NCBI RefSeq assembly: GCF_019263585.2
Contig: NZ_JADQDF010000001.1
Coordinates: forward strand, 248,001 to 312,000
DNA length: 64,000 nucleotides
Source: Pseudonocardia oceani
GTDB lineage: Bacteria > Actinomycetota > Actinomycetes > Mycobacteriales > Pseudonocardiaceae
Direction: 5' to 3'
A model generated the notes under the pieces. That model saw only the letters and a list, made by a program, of their open reading frames with translations. It had not been told where the DNA came from and did not search any database. The position numbers and the translations under genes are program-made. This document shows positions 7,846 through 18,465 of the stretch, piece after piece; positions within the stretch are counted from its first letter, which is position 1; each line of letters opens with the position of its first letter.

Positions 7846-9033
7846 ATGGCCAGCAACGGTATCCGCGACAAGGTCGCCATCGTCGGCATGGGGTGCACCC
7901 CGTTCGGCGAGCACTGGGACCGCTCGGTCGACGACCTGCTCATCGACGCCGTCACCGAGTGCATCGGCTCCGTGCCCGGCGTCGAGAAGGACGACATCGA
8001 CGCCTTCTGGCTCGGGACGATGGGGTCGGGGTCCTCCGGCCTCACCCTCTCCCGGCCGCTCAAGATCGGCTACCGGCCGGTCACCCGCGTGGAGAACTAC
8101 TGCGCCACCGGTTCGGAGTCGTTCCGCAACGCCGCCTACGCGGTGGCGTCGGGCGCCTACGACTGCGTGATGGCCGTCGGGGTGGAGAAGCTCAAGGACT
8201 CCGGCTTCTCCGGTCTGGTCATCCCGACCCCGGCGAACGACGGCACCGAGTCCGAGCTCACCGCGCCGGCGATGTTCTCGCTGCTGGCCCCGTCGTACGC
8301 GAAGAAGTACGGCGTCGACGCGGACCTGATGAAGGAGGTGATGACCCACATCGCCTGGAAGAACCACCTCAACGGGGCGAAGAACCCCCGTGCCCAGTTC
8401 CGTTCCGAGGTCGCGAAGGAGACGATCTCCTGCTCGCCGCTGGTGGCCGGCCAGCTCGGCATCTTCGACTGCTCGGGGGTGTCCGACGGGGCGGCCGCGG
8501 CCCTGATCGTCCGGGCCGAGGACGCCCACCGCTACACCGACCGGCCGATCTACATCAAGGCGCTGTCGTTCGTGGCCGGCCCGGCCGAGGGACCGCTCGA
8601 CCCCGCCTACGACTACACGACGTTCACCGAGGTCGTCCGTTGCGCCGAGGACGCCTACGCGCAGGCCGGGGTCAAGGACCCGCGCACCGAGATCTCGATG
8701 GCCGAGGTGCACGACTGCTTCACCCCCACCGAGCTGGTGCTGATGGAGGACCTCGGGTTCTCCGAGCGCGGCCAGGGCTGGAAGGACGTCCTGGAGGGCT
8801 TCTTCGACCTCGACGGCGGCCTGCCCGTCAACCCCGACGGCGGCCTGAAGTCCTTCGGCCACCCGATCGGTGCCAGCGGACTGCGGATGCTGTTCGAGAT
8901 GTGGCTGCAGCTGCGCGGCGAGGCCGGCGAGCGGCAGCTCGCGAGCCCCCGGCTCGGGATGACGCACAACCTCGGGGGCGCGCCGGGCGCCTGCGTGTCG
9001 TTCGCCTCGATCGTCGGCGCCGAACGAGACTGA
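7846..9033 (+). CDS. Thiolase (SCP-x/acetyl-CoA acetyltransferase-like)
   Basis: A 395-aa thiolase-fold protein. The nucleophile segment ENYCATGSESFRNA has the Cys, HDCFTPTELVLMEDLG supplies the His-containing loop, and FGHPIGASGLRM the second catalytic His; the C-terminal Cys loop reads THNLGGAPGACVSF and is atypical. It would catalyse thiolytic or retro-Claisen cleavage of a 3-ketoacyl-CoA. As last gene of the 2619-9033 run, after two hydratase pairs and the DUF35 fusion, it fits the terminal step of a side-chain-shortening module. Confidence 0.88.
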   Translation: MASNGIRDKVAIVGMGCTPFGEHWDRSVDDLLIDAVTECIGSVPGVEKDDIDAFWLGTMGSGSSGLTLSRPLKIGYRPVTRVENYCATGSESFRNAAYAVASGAYDCVMAVGVEKLKDSGFSGLVIPTPANDGTESELTAPAMFSLLAPSYAKKYGVDADLMKEVMTHIAWKNHLNGAKNPRAQFRSEVAKETISCSPLVAGQLGIFDCSGVSDGAAAALIVRAEDAHRYTDRPIYIKALSFVAGPAEGPLDPAYDYTTFTEVVRCAEDAYAQAGVKDPRTEISMAEVHDCFTPTELVLMEDLGFSERGQGWKDVLEGFFDLDGGLPVNPDGGLKSFGHPIGASGLRMLFEMWLQLRGEAGERQLASPRLGMTHNLGGAPGACVSFASIVGAERD

Positions 9034-9076
9034 CGCCCGCACCCGACCGTCATCGGCCGGGCACGGGCGGGTCCCC

Positions 9077-9110
9077 GCCGTCGGGTCGGCGTTGCCGCCG
9101 ACCCGACGGC
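9077..9110. terminator. Strong hairpin between convergent genes
   Basis: GCCGTCGGGTCGGCG and its exact reverse complement flank a TTGC loop (15-bp arms). It sits between the thiolase stop (9033) and the BVMO stop (9116), so it can end transcription from both sides. There is no T-run, as usual in high-GC actinomycetes. Confidence 0.8.
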
Positions 9111-9115
9111 ACCGA

Positions 9116-10870
<1,755 letters not shown>

Positions 10871-12016
10871 TCAGCGCGGACGCAGGCCCATGCCCCGGGC
10901 GATGTGGTTGCGCTGCATCTGCGACGTGCCGGCGGTGACCGTGGTGATGCGCGCGTCGCGGAAGTGGCGCTGCATCGGGACCTCCATCATGTAGGAGTAG
11001 CCGCCGAGCACCTGCATGCCCTTGTTCGCGACGTCGACGAAGGTCTCGGACCCGAACAGCTTGGCCATCGCCACCTCCTGCCGTGCGGGCCGTCCCTGCG
11101 CGACCAGCGTCGCCGCCCGGTAGGTCAGCAACCTGGCTGCGTCCACCGCGGTCTGCATGTCGGCCAGCATGTGCGCGATCGCCTGGAAGTCGCCGATCGG
11201 CCTGCCGAACTGCTCGCGCCCCCGCGCGTGCGCCAGCGCCTGGTCGACGACGGTCTGGGCGTTGCCGACGTAGGCCGCGCAGGTCATGGTGCGCTCCAGC
11301 TCCAGACCCGCGAGCAGGATGTCCCAGCCCCCGTGCAGATCCCCGACGAGGTTCGCCGCGGGGACCCGGACGTCGTCGAGGAACAGCTCGAAGGTGCCCA
11401 TCGAGTGCCGGCCCAGGGTGTCGAGCCGGACCACCTCGAGTCCCGGTGCGTCGTTCGGCACCAGGAAGCACGAAATCGCCCTGCGGTCCTCGCGGCTCGT
11501 GCGCGCGAAGAGCAGGATCGTGTTGTCGGGCAGACCGGCCCCGGTGGAGAAGACCTTCTGGCCGTCGATGACGAAGTCGTCGCCGTCCGCGCGCGCGAAG
11601 GTGCGCATGGCCCCGGCGTCCGAGCCGGCCTCGGGTTCGGTGATCGAGATCGACAGCCTGCGCTCGCCCCGGACGATGCCGGGCACGATCTTGTCCGCCT
11701 GCTCCGGCGAGCCGTGGCGCACCAGCAGCAGCCCGAGGAAGACCGCCATCCCGTAGGCGCCGGAGAGGTCGTAGCCCTTGCGACCGATCTCCTCGGCGGT
11801 GATCACGAACTCGAGCACCCCCCCGTCCAGGCCTCCGTACCGGGCCGGGAACGGCATCGCGAGCAGGTCCATCTCGACCCAGCGCCGCCACAGCTCGTGC
11901 GGGAACAGGTGCTCCCGGTCCAGACGCCGCAGGTACTCCTCGGGCGCCTCCCGGTCCATCATCTCGCGCACGGCCGCGCGCAGCGCGTCCTGCTCGGGTG
12001 TGAAGTCGAAGTCCAT
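10871..12016 (-). CDS. Acyl-CoA dehydrogenase
   Basis: A full-length FAD-dependent dehydrogenase of 381 aa, introducing a 2,3 double bond into an acyl-CoA. Visible are the N-terminal helical domain, the flavin signature SISITEPEAGSDAG (~residue 125), the segment REQFGRPIGDFQAIAHMLADM and the C-terminal QVLGGYSYMMEVPMQRHFRDAR. The position of the MCAD-type catalytic Glu is TAGT, so the base must come from elsewhere, as in isovaleryl-type enzymes. ATG 12016 gives the canonical N-terminus MDFDFTPEQ. It lies 4 bp after the crotonase. Confidence 0.93.
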   Translation of the reverse strand: MDFDFTPEQDALRAAVREMMDREAPEEYLRRLDREHLFPHELWRRWVEMDLLAMPFPARYGGLDGGVLEFVITAEEIGRKGYDLSGAYGMAVFLGLLLVRHGSPEQADKIVPGIVRGERRLSISITEPEAGSDAGAMRTFARADGDDFVIDGQKVFSTGAGLPDNTILLFARTSREDRRAISCFLVPNDAPGLEVVRLDTLGRHSMGTFELFLDDVRVPAANLVGDLHGGWDILLAGLELERTMTCAAYVGNAQTVVDQALAHARGREQFGRPIGDFQAIAHMLADMQTAVDAARLLTYRAATLVAQGRPARQEVAMAKLFGSETFVDVANKGMQVLGGYSYMMEVPMQRHFRDARITTVTAGTSQMQRNHIARGMGLRPR

Positions 12017-12020
12017 CGTG

Positions 12021-12836
12021 CTACTCCCCGGTGAAGGTCGGTGGGCGCTTGCCGAAGAACGCCGCGACACCCTCGGCGTGGTCGCGGGAGATCTTGACGA
12101 TGCCGTGCGCCATGGCCTCGAGGGCCAGCACCGTGTCGAGGTCGGAGTCGAGCGAGCGGTCCAGGATCGCCTTGGACAGCGCCAGTGCCTGGGCCGGCCC
12201 CGCGGCCAGGTCGGAGGCCAGCGCCAGCGCGGCCGCTCGCATTTCGGCCGCCGGTTCCAGCCTGTTGGCCAGCCCCAGCCGCAGCGCTTCGGGGGCGTCC
12301 ACGACGCGCGAGGTGTAGATCAGGTCCTTGGCCACCGACAGGCTCGCCACCCGGCGCGGTAACAGGTAGGACGCCCCGAAGTCGGGCTTGTTGGCGATCT
12401 TCAGGTACGGCATGCAGAACCGGGCGTCGTCGGCGGCGACCACCAGGTCGGCGGTCAGCGCGAGGCACATCCCGGCGCCGTAGGCATGGCCCTGCACGGC
12501 GGCCACCACCGGCTTGGGCATCCCCAGGAGCTCGCGGACCAGCGCGTTGGCCTCGGCTGCGAGGTAGGCGTACCAGCCGTAGGCACCCCGCGGTGGCTGC
12601 GCCCCGCCACTCTGGTCCCCGCCGGCGCAGAACGACCGCCCGGCTCCCTCCAGGAGCACCGCGGCGATCCCGTCGTCGGCGGCGCAGCGGGCGACGGCCG
12701 CCCGCAGTGCGCTGATGGTGGGCCCGTCGAGGGCGTTGAGCTTGCCGGGCCGGTCGAGCCGCACGACCCCGACCCGGCCGACGGACTCGACGACGACCGG
12801 CGGACCCGCCCCCGCCGGGCCGGCCGCCGCCGTCAC
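12021..12836 (-). CDS. Enoyl-CoA hydratase/isomerase (crotonase family)
   Basis: A crotonase of 271 aa: GVVRLDRPGKLNALDG near the N-terminus, oxyanion-hole loop GRSFCAGGDQ, second oxyanion region GHAYGAGMCLALTADLVVAA and C-terminal EGVAAFFGKRPPTFTG. It would hydrate the product of the neighbouring acyl-CoA dehydrogenase. GTG 12836 overlaps the stop of the shortened dehydrogenase upstream (GTGA) and avoids a long N-terminal extension without homology. Confidence 0.92.
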   Translation of the reverse strand: MTAAAGPAGAGPPVVVESVGRVGVVRLDRPGKLNALDGPTISALRAAVARCAADDGIAAVLLEGAGRSFCAGGDQSGGAQPPRGAYGWYAYLAAEANALVRELLGMPKPVVAAVQGHAYGAGMCLALTADLVVAADDARFCMPYLKIANKPDFGASYLLPRRVASLSVAKDLIYTSRVVDAPEALRLGLANRLEPAAEMRAAALALASDLAAGPAQALALSKAILDRSLDSDLDTVLALEAMAHGIVKISRDHAEGVAAFFGKRPPTFTGE

Positions 12837-13474
12837 GGCCTGCCCACCAGGGCGCGTCCTATCGTGTTCTTCAGGATCTGGGTCGTCCCGCCGGTGATCT
12901 TGAACATGCGCACGTCGCGGAGCATCCGCTCCAGCGGCGCCTCGGCGAAGTAGCCGGCCCCGCCGAGCATCTGCAGGCAGTCGTCGACCACCCGGAACGC
13001 GCCCTCGGTGGCGGCGATCTTCGCGCAGGCGGAGTGGTAGGCCGAGGTGCGGCCCGCGTCGACCTCGGAGAGCGCCCGGTAGCACAGCGAGCCCGCCTGC
13101 GGCTCGGTCATCGCGATGGTCACCTCCGCCGTGCCGGCGGCGAGTCGCTCCAGGATCTCGCGGTGGCCGGGGCCGCCGTGGGCGGCGAGGATCCGTCCGG
13201 AGACGTTCTGGTCGTGCACCAGCAGCGCCGTGTTGGCGCACGCCTTGCTGATCTCCTCGACCAGCAGGTAGCACTCGACGAGGCTGGCCCCACCCCCGCC
13301 GAAGGCGGTGGCCAGCGCGGCGCCGAGCAGGCCGAGCTCACGGAGCCGCGCGTGGTTCTCCTCGGGGTAGGCCGCCTCGGTGTCCCAGCGGGCAGCCCGG
13401 GGGGCGAACTCGGCGGCGAGCCTGCGCCCGAGCTCGACCCATTCGCGCTCGCGCTCGGTCAGGGTGAAGTCCAC
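12833..13474 (-). CDS. Acyl-CoA dehydrogenase with large internal deletion (213 aa)
   Basis: The first ~129 residues are an acyl-CoA dehydrogenase N-terminal domain ending in the flavin signature AMTEPQAGS. The sequence then jumps directly to a C-terminal-helix segment (CYRALSEVDAGRTS...AKIAATEGAFRVVDD) and finishes as usual with QMLGGAGYFAEAPLERMLRD...TGGTTQILKN. Compared with the 381-aa neighbour, roughly 150-160 residues are missing: the beta-barrel and the first C-terminal helices. The frame, a good GGGGAGG site before GTG 13474 and the coupled stop are intact. Probably inactive as a dehydrogenase; it may survive for translational coupling. It diverges from the ligase at 13562. Confidence 0.8.
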   Translation of the reverse strand: MDFTLTEREREWVELGRRLAAEFAPRAARWDTEAAYPEENHARLRELGLLGAALATAFGGGGASLVECYLLVEEISKACANTALLVHDQNVSGRILAAHGGPGHREILERLAAGTAEVTIAMTEPQAGSLCYRALSEVDAGRTSAYHSACAKIAATEGAFRVVDDCLQMLGGAGYFAEAPLERMLRDVRMFKITGGTTQILKNTIGRALVGRP

Positions 13475-13512
13475 GTGTCCTCCCCGTCGGTGCAGCCTTG
13501 CCTGACCGCACA

Positions 13513-13532
13513 ATCAGGATGATAATCCCGAT
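13513..13532. promoter_or_regulatory. Imperfect 20-bp palindrome with TNATCATC word
   Basis: ATCAGGATGATAATCCCGAT matches its reverse complement at 16 of 20 positions and, on the minus strand, contains TTATCATC. It lies in the 87-bp divergent region between the shortened acyl-CoA dehydrogenase (13474, -) and the ligase (13562, +). The same word occurs at 30613, 37984, 54177, 56462 and, in variant form, 62349. Likely operator of a shared regulator (inference). Confidence 0.55.
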
Positions 13533-13561
13533 AAATCACAACACCCTGAACGGGAGCCTCC

Positions 13562-15193
13562 GTGACCGACGTCGACACCGACTACTACGCAGCTCTGCGC
13601 GACACCGGCAACGCCGAGATCGCCGAGGGCTTCCGGTGGCGGGTGCCGGACCGGATGAACCTCGCGGTGCAGGTGTGCGACCGCTACCGCCACTCCGGGG
13701 CACGGGCGATCCGCTGGCTGGGGGCCGACGGCTCGTCGCGCGACGTCGGCTTCGCCGAGCTGGCCGACACCTCCGACCGGGTCACCGGTGCGCTGCGCGA
13801 GCTCGGGGTGGCCCCGGGTGACCGCGTGTTCACGATGATGCCCCGGTTGCCCGTGCACTGGGCGCTGCTGCTCGGCACGCTCAAGGTCGGCGCCGTGTGG
13901 AGCTGCCTGTCGACCACGTTCGGCCCCGACGGGGTCGCCGTCCGGGTGGAGGACGCCCGGCCGAAGGTGATCGTCACCGCCCGGGCCTACGAGCCGACCG
14001 TGCGCGCGGCGGCCGCCGCCGTCGGGGCCACCGTGGTGCTGATCGACGACGACGGCCCCGACGGCCTCACCGCCCGGCTGGCCGCCGCGCCGGCGCATGT
14101 CGAGGTGGCGGACACCGCGGCCACGGACCCCGCTTTCCTGTTCTACACCAGCGGCACCACCGGCCGGCCGAAGGGCTCGGTGCACGGGCACCAGCTGCTG
14201 GTCGGGGCGCTCGCGCTGGTTGCGCTGACCCTGGAGCTGCGCCCCGAGGACGTCATGTGGCCGACCTCGGACCTGGCGTGGATCACCGGCGTCCTGCTTC
14301 CGCTGGGCACGCTGGGCTACGGTCAGGGCTTCGTGACCTACGAGGGCGAGTTCGACGCCGCCCGCTGGTGGTCGATCATCCGCGACGAGGGCGTCACCAC
14401 CCTGTTCGCGGTGCCCACCGCCTACCGGATGCTGCGGTCGGGTGAGGCGGGACTGCCGGGGGCGGGCGACCCCGTCCCGATCCGTCGGCTCGGCACCGTC
14501 GGCGAGCCGCTCGACCCCGAGACCCTGGAGTGGTCCAGGAGCCGGTTCGGCACGCCGATCGTCGAGTGCTACGGGCAGACCGAGAACGGCGCGGCGCTGT
14601 GCAGCAACCGCCCCGGCACGACCATCAAACCCGGTAGCCTCGGCCCGGCGCTGCCGTGGCTCACCGTGGCCGTCGTCGACGACGAGGGCACCGAGCTGCC
14701 CGCCGGCGAGATCGGCGAGATCGTCTCCCGGCCGGACTACCCCGCGCTCACCCAGGGCTACTGGGAGCGTCCCGACGCCACCGCCGCCGTCCTGCGCGAC
14801 GGATGGCAGTGGACCGGCGATCTGGCGAGGATCGACGAGGACGGCTACTTCTGGTACAGCAGCCGTCGTGACGACGTCATCTCCTCGGGCGGCTACCGGA
14901 TCGGGCCGACCGAGATCGAGGCCGCCCTCCTGTCGCACCCCGCCGTCGCCGAGGCGGGAGTGGTCGGCAAGCCCGACCCGCAGCGCGGCCAGATCGTCAA
15001 GGCCTGGGTCGCACTGAACCCGGGTCACGAACCGGGCGACGAGCTGGTGGCCGAGCTCAAGGAGCACTGCAAGCGCACCGCGGGCGGCTGGAACCACCCG
15101 CGGGAGATCGGCTTCCTCGACGAGCTGCCCAAGACCATCACCGGCAAGATCCGACGCGTCGAGCTGCGGGCGCTCGACGCGGAGTCCCGGTGA
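13562..15193 (+). CDS. AMP-forming acyl-CoA synthetase (acetyl/medium-chain type)
   Basis: A 543-aa ANL-superfamily ligase that activates a carboxylate to its CoA thioester through an acyl-adenylate. Motifs: P-loop FLFYTSGTTGRPKGS (~residue 195), VECYGQTENG (~340), WTGDLARIDEDGY and the C-terminal catalytic Lys in LPKTITGKIRRVELR. Features such as DVMWPTSDLAWITG resemble the acetyl-CoA synthetase/medium-chain branch. GTG 13562 follows CGGGAGCCTCC. Its stop overlaps the GTG of the esterase, so the two are co-expressed; an operator-like palindrome lies upstream. Confidence 0.92.
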   Translation: MTDVDTDYYAALRDTGNAEIAEGFRWRVPDRMNLAVQVCDRYRHSGARAIRWLGADGSSRDVGFAELADTSDRVTGALRELGVAPGDRVFTMMPRLPVHWALLLGTLKVGAVWSCLSTTFGPDGVAVRVEDARPKVIVTARAYEPTVRAAAAAVGATVVLIDDDGPDGLTARLAAAPAHVEVADTAATDPAFLFYTSGTTGRPKGSVHGHQLLVGALALVALTLELRPEDVMWPTSDLAWITGVLLPLGTLGYGQGFVTYEGEFDAARWWSIIRDEGVTTLFAVPTAYRMLRSGEAGLPGAGDPVPIRRLGTVGEPLDPETLEWSRSRFGTPIVECYGQTENGAALCSNRPGTTIKPGSLGPALPWLTVAVVDDEGTELPAGEIGEIVSRPDYPALTQGYWERPDATAAVLRDGWQWTGDLARIDEDGYFWYSSRRDDVISSGGYRIGPTEIEAALLSHPAVAEAGVVGKPDPQRGQIVKAWVALNPGHEPGDELVAELKEHCKRTAGGWNHPREIGFLDELPKTITGKIRRVELRALDAESR

Positions 15194-16113
15194 ACCCGGA
15201 CGTGAGGACCCCCGTCCCCGCCCCGCTGCTGGAGTTCCAGCTCACGCTGCGGGCACCCGCCGGCATCTCCCCCGCCGCGCTGCTCGGGTCCTACGACGGC
15301 TATGTCAACGCGCCGGGACCGCCCGTCGCGGCGGTGCACCGGGCCGTGCCGATGCGCGAGGTGGCGGGTTGGCGGCTGGGAGCGGACATCACCGTCCCGC
15401 TCGGCGAGCCGCCCTTCCCGCTGCTCGTCTACCTGCACGGCGGCGGCTGGGTGATGGGCGCACCCCACACCCATCGCCGGCTGGCCACCGAGCTGGCGGC
15501 GCTCGGCCTGCTCGTCGTCTCCGTCGACTACCGCAGGGCACCCAAGCACCGGTTCCCCGCCGCGGTCGAGGACGCGGAGTTCGCCGTCGACTGGGCGGCC
15601 GGGCAGGCCGCGGAGTTCGGCGGCGACCCGTCCCGGATCCTCGTCGGCGGGGACTCCGCCGGGGCCAACCTCGCGGCGTGCGTGCTCACCGGTACGACGG
15701 CGGGCCGGTCGGTCTCCGCTGCCCTGCTGCTCTACGGCGTCTACGACTACCACCGCGCCCTGCCGGTACTGGCCCCGTCGCTGGCCGGGCACGAGGCGCA
15801 CACCCAGCTCTACCTGCCGGCCGGGGACTTCGAGGCCGTCCGGGGGGATCCCCGGCTCAGCCCCGAGGGCCACGGCGCCGGGATGCCGCCGACGCTGGTG
15901 GCCGTCGGCGGGCGCGACCCGCTGCGCGAGGAGTCCACCGCGTTCGCCGCACACCTCGCCGAGGTCGGCGTCTCGCACGAGCTCGTGGTGCTCGACGGTG
16001 CGCCGCACGCGTTCCTGCAGCTCCCGACCCATCCCGCGCACGACGAGGGGCTCGCCGCGATCGAGGGCTTCCTGCGTCGGCACGGCCTTCTCCGCCCAAC
16101 CGGGGACAGCTGA
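15190..16113 (+). CDS. Alpha/beta hydrolase (HSL-type esterase)
   Basis: A 307-aa esterase/lactonase of the hormone-sensitive-lipase family, with HGGGW (oxyanion hole, ~residue 85), nucleophile elbow GGDSAGANLA (~150) and C-terminal Asp (GGRDPL) and His (GAPHAFLQ). It overlaps the ligase by 4 bp. An ester- or lactone-cleaving enzyme is the expected partner of the BVMOs encoded nearby, releasing a hydroxy-acid that the coupled ligase could activate (inference). The P450 gene converges from the right with a 66-bp gap showing no strong hairpin. Confidence 0.9.
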   Translation: MNPDVRTPVPAPLLEFQLTLRAPAGISPAALLGSYDGYVNAPGPPVAAVHRAVPMREVAGWRLGADITVPLGEPPFPLLVYLHGGGWVMGAPHTHRRLATELAALGLLVVSVDYRRAPKHRFPAAVEDAEFAVDWAAGQAAEFGGDPSRILVGGDSAGANLAACVLTGTTAGRSVSAALLLYGVYDYHRALPVLAPSLAGHEAHTQLYLPAGDFEAVRGDPRLSPEGHGAGMPPTLVAVGGRDPLREESTAFAAHLAEVGVSHELVVLDGAPHAFLQLPTHPAHDEGLAAIEGFLRRHGLLRPTGDS

Positions 16114-16179
16114 GGGCGGCGCAAGCCGACGCGCGACGGTGACCGCGCCCAAGCCGACCCGGCGACCGGCCGCCTGCGG

Positions 16180-17445
16180 TCAAGTCCCGACCGACACCGG
16201 GAGCTCACGGACGGCCCTGGTCAGGATCTGCGGCTCCCAGCTCAGGTCGTCGGTGGACAGCGTGAGATCGGGGAACCTGGCAAGCAGGGCCGGCACCGCG
16301 ATCCGGGTCTCGAGCCGGGCCAGCGCCGCCCCGAGGCAGAAGTGCAGGCCCTGGCCGAAGCTGATACCCGGACGCCCCGGTACGCGGTCCAGGCGCAGGT
16401 CGTCCGGGTGGTCGTAGACGGCGGGGTCGCGGTTGGCGCCGGCCACCGACAGGTAGACCGTCTGCCCCTGCTCGAGCGTCACCCCCCCGCGCTCGTGGGT
16501 CCGGGCCGCGACCCGGACCATGGTCTTGACCGGCCCGTCGAAACGGATCAGCTCCTCGACGGCCGTGTCGACGGCCTCCGGCCTGCTGCGCAGGAGTGCC
16601 GACTGGTCGGCCCGGCGCATCAGGGCCAGGGCCGAGTTCGCCAGCAGGTTCGTCGTCGTCTCGTGGCCGGCGAACAGCAGCAGCGTGCACGCCCCCACGA
16701 GCTCCAGCTCGCTCAGCTCGCCGGCCCCCTCCTCGGCCTGCGCCGCGAGCAGGGCGCTGACCAGGTCCTCGCCCGGGTGCTCCCGGCGGCGGCGGACGAG
16801 CCAGCTGAAGAAGTCGACGAACTCGGCGCTGCCCTCCGCCGCCCGCGCGTCGCGCTGCGGGTTGTCGGACTCCCCGAACACGATCGCCGCCAGCTTGGCC
16901 GACCAGTCCTTGAAGCGGTGCCGCTCGGCGCCCTCCACCCCCATCAGGTCCGCGATGACCAGGGCGGGCAGCGGGAAGGCGAACTCGGCCTTGAGGTCGC
17001 AGGTGCCCCGTTCGGCGATCCCGTCGAGCAGCTCGGCGGCGATCCGCGCGATCCCGGGCGCGAGCCGCTGGACCTGCCGCGGGGTGAACGCCCGTCGCAC
17101 CGGGTTGCGCAGCAGCGCGTGGCGTGGCGGGTCGTGGAACACCATCCAGCCGCGCAGGACGTCGAACGTGGTACCGAGGACGGCGGCGCGGTCGGGGGTG
17201 AGCCGGGCCCAGTACGGGGTCAGCCGGTCGGAGGAGAGACGCTCGGAGTCCAGGAACGCCTCGGCCACGCCGTCGTACCCGGTGATCACCCAGGCCCGGT
17301 GGGTGTCGCTCCAGACCACCGGGCCGCGGGCCCTCAGCGCCGCGAACGTCGCGTGCGGGTCGGCGACGGCGTCGGCGGTCAGGAGATCGATGGGGGCAGG
17401 CACCGGCACAACGTACGACAATCGTCCGGCGACATTCAACAGCAT
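16180..17445 (-). CDS. Cytochrome P450
   Basis: A soluble bacterial P450 of up to 421 aa that should hydroxylate a hydrophobic substrate using a ferredoxin system not encoded here. Visible are I-helix AGHETTTN, K-helix EELIR (ExxR), and heme loop FGQGLHFCLGAALARLE with the thiolate Cys. ATG 17445 is used; an internal GTG ~39 bp further in (VPVPAPIDLL) would give a more usual N-terminus. It lies 31 bp downstream of the PaaX-like regulator on the same strand, so it is probably co-transcribed with it. Confidence 0.93.
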   Translation of the reverse strand: MLLNVAGRLSYVVPVPAPIDLLTADAVADPHATFAALRARGPVVWSDTHRAWVITGYDGVAEAFLDSERLSSDRLTPYWARLTPDRAAVLGTTFDVLRGWMVFHDPPRHALLRNPVRRAFTPRQVQRLAPGIARIAAELLDGIAERGTCDLKAEFAFPLPALVIADLMGVEGAERHRFKDWSAKLAAIVFGESDNPQRDARAAEGSAEFVDFFSWLVRRRREHPGEDLVSALLAAQAEEGAGELSELELVGACTLLLFAGHETTTNLLANSALALMRRADQSALLRSRPEAVDTAVEELIRFDGPVKTMVRVAARTHERGGVTLEQGQTVYLSVAGANRDPAVYDHPDDLRLDRVPGRPGISFGQGLHFCLGAALARLETRIAVPALLARFPDLTLSTDDLSWEPQILTRAVRELPVSVGT

Positions 17446-17476
17446 GTCGCACGTGAGGGACGGCGGCTGCGCAGCC

Positions 17477-18340
17477 CTAGCTGAGCGCGCCGAGCCATGC
17501 CGCGGCGACGTGGTGGTCGGCGTCGTGGCGGCGGAAGAACAGGTCCCGGGCGTCGTGGCCGGGCCAGCGGGCGGGCAGCAGGTCGGCCGGCAGCACGGGG
17601 TCGCGCAGCGCGAACTCCCGCCAGCGGTGCACCATCCGCGTCTGCTCGGCGAAGACGACAGCGGGCTCACGCCCGTCCCGCTCGCGCCGGTCGGAGAACT
17701 CGGCGGCGAAGGCGGCGTAGTCGCGGGCCAGGCCACCGAGGTCCCACGCCCGGCTCACGACCTCGAACTCCGAGCCGAGACCGCCGATCCGACCGACGAC
17801 CGACACCGCGCTGGCGGTCAGGCCGAGCTCGTCGAGCACCTGCCGCGCGGCCTTCTCCGAACCCACCCGCGGGGAGATCCACACACCTTGCCCGAGCGGC
17901 CCGAAGCCGGCCCAGCGCAGCCGCGTGCGCAGCCGGTGCCGCAGTTCGCGCCGGGACTCGGGCACCGAGGTGACGAGCACCGTCCAGGTGCCGTCCCAGT
18001 CGGTCGGATGGCGCCTGGCCCGGTAGACCGACTCCGCGGACTCCCTGAAGTGGTCGGCGGCCCGGGAGGTCAGCCGCCACAGCGTGCGGCGGCCGTGCCG
18101 CTCGGCGGTGATCCACCCGTCCCGCGCGGTCCGCGTCAGGGCCTGACGGGCCGCTCGCTCCTCGACCCCCAGCCGGCCCAGCGCCGCGACCGCGCCCGCG
18201 GTCCACAGCGTCGCACCCGGATCCCGGAGGTACTCGCCGACGACGGTGAACAGCAGGGACCGGGCACTGCGCGACGCCCGCGGGGCGCCGTTCCCCTGCC
18301 ACCCGCCGCCGGCCGGCGCCGACCCGCTGCGCGCCTCCAT
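17477..18340 (-). CDS. PaaX family transcriptional regulator
   Basis: A 287-aa regulator. Residues ~25-95 form the PaaX-type winged helix (RSLLFTVVGEYLRDPG...RQALTRTARDGWI), followed by the central PaaX-like domain (WDGTWTVLVTSVPESRRELRHRLRTRLRWAGFGPLGQGVWISP) and a C-terminal domain. PaaX proteins repress catabolic genes and release DNA on binding an aryl- or acyl-CoA. ATG 18340 has GGGGGAGGGCG upstream. Divergent orientation to the ligase at 18466 suggests it controls that operon and its own, P450-containing one. Confidence 0.88.
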   Translation of the reverse strand: MEARSGSAPAGGGWQGNGAPRASRSARSLLFTVVGEYLRDPGATLWTAGAVAALGRLGVEERAARQALTRTARDGWITAERHGRRTLWRLTSRAADHFRESAESVYRARRHPTDWDGTWTVLVTSVPESRRELRHRLRTRLRWAGFGPLGQGVWISPRVGSEKAARQVLDELGLTASAVSVVGRIGGLGSEFEVVSRAWDLGGLARDYAAFAAEFSDRRERDGREPAVVFAEQTRMVHRWREFALRDPVLPADLLPARWPGHDARDLFFRRHDADHHVAAAWLGALS

Positions 18341-18465
18341 CGCCCTCCCCCGTGATCGCCCGACCTGCGCCCGCGATCGTAGCGGCGTCTTCCTGCGACA
18401 TCCTGTTGACGGCCGTCTCGCGATCCAGCACACTCGACACCCACCGACGAGGAGGTCGATGACCG

